A stretch of DNA of 32,911 bases, taken from positions 1 through 32,911 of the forward strand of contig JAKSYS010000691.1 of assembly GCA_022925895.1 (NCBI GenBank). The letters run 5' to 3'. Under the pieces are notes generated by a model. That model ran no database searches, was not told the DNA's origin, and saw only the letters and a list, made by a program, of their open reading frames with translations. This DNA comes from Fragilaria crotonensis (Eukaryota > Bacillariophyta > Fragilariophyceae > Fragilariales > Fragilariaceae). A program made the translations under genes and the position numbers. Below are positions 29,401 to 32,911 of the stretch, one piece after another. Every line of letters begins with the position of its first letter. Position 1 is the stretch's first letter.

Positions 29401-32400
29401 ATTACCACGTGGAACCAGAGTTGAAAAAGGATCGAAGGCGTACACTATTATTGGCTGCTCCCCCGCCAGTTCGTCAAGTCGACACGCCTTCGAATATGAC
29501 TTGGTTTCAGATTCTGGGGAGGTGATCAGAGCGATACCTCATCATGATCTCAAGTGCGGACTCGCAAGCGAAAGTCGATCGTCACGTGTTCGCTCGCTGA
29601 GCGAGAGGGTTGCTGCCAGTTCTAGGGATCGATCTTTTCGAATGATCGCTCTGCGAAGCCTTGCGAGTGGTGATGAAGATACCGGTCATTCACAAGCCTC
29701 AGAAATCGGAGTCTTAAAGCGAAGCTGGTCTGCTCTCTCTCTACTAGACCAGTTGTCTCCGATTGATCTAAACGTCAGCAGCGGAAACAACGGGGTGAAC
29801 TCTGAGAAGTCCACCATCAAGTGCAGCGTCGCCGGGATTGACACCAAAATTGTGATTTCAGCCTCTCATGTCGAGAAGTCTCCTCAGTTTCGTTTCCTTT
29901 TCGGTGTGAATGATAGTAAGCCTTCCTACGACCTCGGATCGCGCGACATTACTCTCGTCTCAGCATTTCAGCAACTGTCAGAGAAGATGAACCACCACGA
30001 TTCTGAAAGGCTGAACGCCGACCACAAAGTTGTGCTATACTTCAGTCTAGACATGAAAAGGGCCGCTTCTCGTTTTGAAATTGCCGACAAAAACCTGATG
30101 GATTCTCAAATTTTCGGACGCGCTGGGAGAACGGCTTTAGAATCTCGATCCTCGCATGGTTCGCATCTACAAAGAATGCTTGAAATGGGTGATGTATTGG
30201 AGGAAATCCACCCCTCTCCATCCTGGACCGACGAGGCTGAAACAATGACTTTGAATTGTATGCAGATGATTGATTCAATTGGTAGATATGTTCACGAAAG
30301 GACATCGGCTGCTGGGGCTATCGACCGATCCAAAACAGGCAATCGCTTGTGTTCGACGTAGTGGAGGCTTCGCTCGAATCGCGATCTCTCACTGACAAGC
30401 TATCCGCCCAGCTGGACCAGAGCCTCGCCGTTGTAAGTGGAGTACTGCCTCCTTGGTGCACTGAGTTACCATCTCTGGCTCCGCGCCTCTTTAGCTATGA
30501 TTCAAGACGCCAGCTTCTCGAACGCACAGCTTTCGGAGTGTCTCGTGCTGCGATGAGGTTACAGGAGGCGAAGGTCAATGTTGGCCCGTTGAGACAGCGA
30601 ATGACTGCATTAAGGGGACGCGCTGTTGAGCTTGTCAGCGAAGCATTTTCTGGCGGAGCGGAAGATCCAACTGCCCTGCAATTGCAAGCAGATGAGTTAT
30701 ACGGAATGGAAGAAGCCCTTGGGGCTAGGGTCCATGCGGCTTTTCGAGCCCAAGGGTGGCGCGAGCGGTCACTCCAGTGTGCCAAAGCTGCCGTAAGGCG
30801 AGACAAACTCCTCTCTGATGCCGCAACAGTAATGGAACGATACGCTGGTGACAGCATGATCCGACAGCGGCGTCTGGAAATACGTTTCAGCGGCGAATCA
30901 GGATTCGATGCGGCGTCTGGAGACGAGGCAGGTGTAACAAGGGGATTTTTCGCTGATGTTGCCGAAGCTTTATTATGCTGTCAGCATGTTTCGCCCTCAA
31001 CCCATCGTCCATCGTGTCCTCCTGATTTTGGGTCGTCAATGCAGACGTACCCGTTCACGCCAACAAATGTGGATCTGGATGAACAGTCTTCACGGCTTCC
31101 ACTTTGGATTCCCGATCTCGATTCCACAGGTAAGGTGGTAATCCCTACTCCAAGAGCGAATTCACGAAGTACACCTGGTGTCTATCCACGACCATTGTCG
31201 CAGGACGATCCCCAGATGGAGGCCGTCAAAGAACAATTCCGGTTCATGGGTCGGGTCTTCGCGTGTGCACTTCGAGAGCGCTTCATGTTCCCTTTACCCT
31301 TAAGCTGTTCATTCCTTAGATTAGTGCAAATTTACGCTGAAGGTCGCGGAGATGCATCACTGGAAAACAATGCGGAATATGGGACTCCCCGAGGTTGTGC
31401 AAAAAAAACGCCAGATTGCACAGCCTCGCGACCGGTAGAAGATGACGCTACTGATGAATATAGTCTGGAAGAGAACACGCCAACAACCGGGAGCACGTTC
31501 GCAAGGGAAGCTGACGGTGGGGCTAGTCGAAGGCGGGCCTGTGACTCGCTTCAAGGTCTCGTTTCTCTAGATCTGCCAAGACCAGGATTTCTTGGCGGTG
31601 AAGTTTATGCCGTTGAGCAGCATATATGCACAGAACTTGATGTAATTGATGCCATGAACCTCTCCGAATCCGAGACGGCGAAGCGCTATGCCGAGGTAGC
31701 CGCGAATCCCAAATTCGCGCAGACAGGCTTCGGAAAGTCCTACGAATGCTCGTTTGAGGAATACATGGAAGGAAAAACTTTTGTTGATCCTCTGGACTCT
31801 TCTCAAGGCCCTCTGGCCACGCCACTTTGCACCAACGGACATGAACGTGAGGTGAACATATTCAACGTTCGCGAATGGGTAAGGCTAGCGAAGCAATTCA
31901 TTCTCGTTGATGGAGTGATTGAGCAAGCTAAGGCATTTCGAGAAGGCGTCGATGACTTCTTTCCGACCACGTACCTTCGACTGTTCACAGTGTCTGAACT
32001 ACAACGGGATGTGTGCGGTGGCAGCGACAATGTAGATCAATGGAATGAAGAGGATATCAGAAGACTTTTCAAGATGGACTCGCGAAAGGTGCAACGGAGG
32101 CGTTGGTGGGTGTCGCAGCTATCGGAGGTGAAGGTGGTGCGACTCAGTCGACGATTCGCTTCATCGTCGCCGACTATCGGCTTTCTCAGTAAGACTCTCT
32201 TGAGAGCACACCAACCCAACGGCGCCAGTTCCTCAACTTTGTCACGAGTGTGCCTATTCTCACCCAGGTGAGATCGAAGTTGTTCCGATTTTATCACCTT
32301 CTGGAGAGTTCTTGCCCTTGAGAGATAACTGTCTGCCAAGGGCAAACACTGCGCACGTCGCTTGTACCTTCCCAAGTTCGAGAGCTACGAAAGCTTCTCC

Positions 32401-32466
32401 TCAGTACTGTGGTCCGTCATAAATGAAGAAAGCAGATTCAAAGGCTTTTATGAGTGGAGGGGCTGA
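23439..32466 (+). CDS. Giant HECT E3 ubiquitin ligase with RanBP2 finger, SPRY, ankyrin-like and ZZ-like domains; many frame breaks
   Basis: HECT ligases take ubiquitin from an E2 onto a cysteine and pass it to a substrate. Exon 1 (ATG 23439) encodes a RanBP2-type zinc finger (WTCELCGC...CSICG). Exon 2 (to 24955) holds a SPRY-like domain. Exons 3-4 contain VEGYEKYGD...PGDRGQVVEV, a MIB/HERC2-like segment continuing into 25701. An ankyrin-like stretch lies at about 26990-27240, a ZZ-like finger (RCDLCGNG...CRECDWDACEDC) at 28019-28170, and a Tudor-like YDLVSDSGEVIRAIPHHDL near 29500. The HECT domain is 30790-32466 (FDAASGDEAGVTRGFFAD, DLPRPGFLGGE, FGKSYECSFEEY, TFVDPLDSSQGP), with the probable catalytic Cys TGC at 32350-32352 and LYLPKF after it. 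About 2,900 codons. Some sixteen single-base frame breaks interrupt it from 25345 on; end taken at TGA 32464-32466 in the conserved frame. Confidence 0.82.
23572..23976 (+). other. Intron 1 of the HECT gene (about 400 nt)
   Basis: Donor GTAAGT at 23572. Three acceptors ending at 23967, 23970 or 23976 all keep phase 1, so the exact end is undecided; TTCCAG at 23976 looks best. Confidence 0.65.
24956..25027 (+). other. Intron 2 of the HECT gene (72 nt)
   Basis: Donor GTAAGT, acceptor CACGTAG, phase 2; joins the end of the SPRY exon to a basic helical exon (SLQQHECVAKQRKIEKER). Confidence 0.8.
25448..25511 (+). other. Intron 3 of the HECT gene (64 nt, or 161 nt from an alternative donor)
   Basis: Acceptor TTCACGCAG ends at 25511. 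Donor GTAAGT at 25448 fits the reading frame that carries FTEDEIFFSEVFD. A second donor GTGAGT at 25351 fits the preceding frame directly. Both give phase 1. Confidence 0.65.
25633..25700 (+). other. Intron 4 of the HECT gene (68 nt)
   Basis: Donor GTGAGT, acceptor TTCTTAG, phase 2; joins QGSNGER to HSIRVLYNGRRWWYQP, a continuous conserved-looking stretch. Confidence 0.85.
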
Positions 32467-32911
32467 AGCGATCTCTACGATGCCTACCAGGGAAAGAATG
32501 ATACCAGGACTAACTCATTTACGACGTACTGTAGTATGTGCGATCGATGCGAGGTTCTGGAAGGAGTCGGGTGAGCCAAATGCGCCTCGTTCGTGGGCCG
32601 ATAAGTCTTCTTGTCACGGTCTCAAATCGTGTCGTCGTGACCTAAGATGTATTAGAGATAGGTGGGAGCTCATTCACTTCTAACTTCCCAATACACTGGA
32701 CATCGAACTGCGTAACTTGAGTACAACAACCTGTACCAAGCCAGTACTTGTACCTCGTATGAATAGAGTAACTAATACTTGGACCTACTGTAACGGTGTC
32801 CCTACTCTAGAGAGAATACTACAGTACCAGACTGGGTACTTGCACCGTCATATCATTCATTTACGGCGTACACTTTCATTAATAAGCGAGTTACATGGGT
32901 TAATGCTTAAT
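32467..32911. repeat. Region downstream of the HECT gene
   Basis: Presumed 3' untranslated region followed from about 32700 by another GTAC/TACTAG-rich spacer. No gene seen before the window ends. Confidence 0.5.

Noticed and set aside
4955-32466. Programmed frameshifting as the explanation for the host-gene breaks
   Set aside because: The breaks go in both directions, occur at different bases and have no shared slippery sequence; indels at homopolymers explain them better.
32423-32683. Plus-strand frame of 86 codons at the end of the HECT gene
   Set aside because: It starts inside the HECT C-lobe in another frame and continues into the likely 3' untranslated region without any recognisable motif.
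1-32911. tRNA, rRNA or other structured RNA genes
   Set aside because: I looked for T-loop and anticodon-arm patterns and saw none with matching stems; nothing can be supported by eye.

Overview
The window looks like nuclear DNA of a photosynthetic stramenopile, most likely a diatom. The grounds are short GT-AG spliceosomal introns (about 60-90 nt), dense short genes on both strands, two lineages of Ty1/copia retrotransposon, and eukaryote-only host genes (tubulin cofactor C, an Mps1 kinase, RING-H2 and HECT ubiquitin ligases). The species assignment is inference; no rRNA, tRNA or plastid gene is present to anchor it.

Layout. 1-4631 (minus strand): a decayed copia element running off the left edge, with a probable LTR at 4515-4631, a primer-binding site, a leader packed with small hairpins, and gag, protease and integrase in many broken frames. 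4955-5918 (+): a ThiE/TenI-like TIM-barrel gene. 6353-7102 (-): a membrane-anchored RING-H2 ligase. 7351-8074: an unannotated 724-bp element with perfect 26-bp terminal inverted repeats. 8282-16251 (+): a complete 7,970-bp copia retrotransposon with identical 88-bp LTRs, a 5-bp target duplication and one uninterrupted 2,535-codon gag-pol frame. 16770-17520 (-): a second RING-H2 gene related to the first, with one intron. 18472-19601 (+): tubulin-folding cofactor C. 20107-22777 (+): Mps1/TTK-like spindle-checkpoint kinase. 23439-32466 (+): a very large RanBP2-finger/SPRY/ankyrin-like/ZZ-like/HECT ubiquitin ligase. The spacers between genes are rich in GTAC and in TAC/GTA palindromes.

How the genes relate. 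The RING pair looks like an old tandem duplication later forced apart by the inverted-repeat element and the young retrotransposon. Mps1 and cofactor C both act on spindle and microtubule biology and three genes encode ubiquitin ligases, but eukaryotic neighbours need not be co-regulated and I claim no operon-like logic.

The most striking global pattern is that conserved host genes (ThiE-like, cofactor C, Mps1, HECT) are interrupted by about twenty single-base frame breaks, nearly all in short homopolymers, with hardly any substitution-type stops, while the 7.6-kb retrotransposon frame has none. I read this mainly as consensus indel error in single-copy DNA, with the retrotransposon protected by being multicopy and nearly identical, but real decay is not excluded. 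The most novel-looking biological signals are the GGA-loop hairpin array in the leader of the first copia element, the inverted-repeat element at 7351-8074, and the short-LTR copia whose frame ends inside its own 3' LTR.
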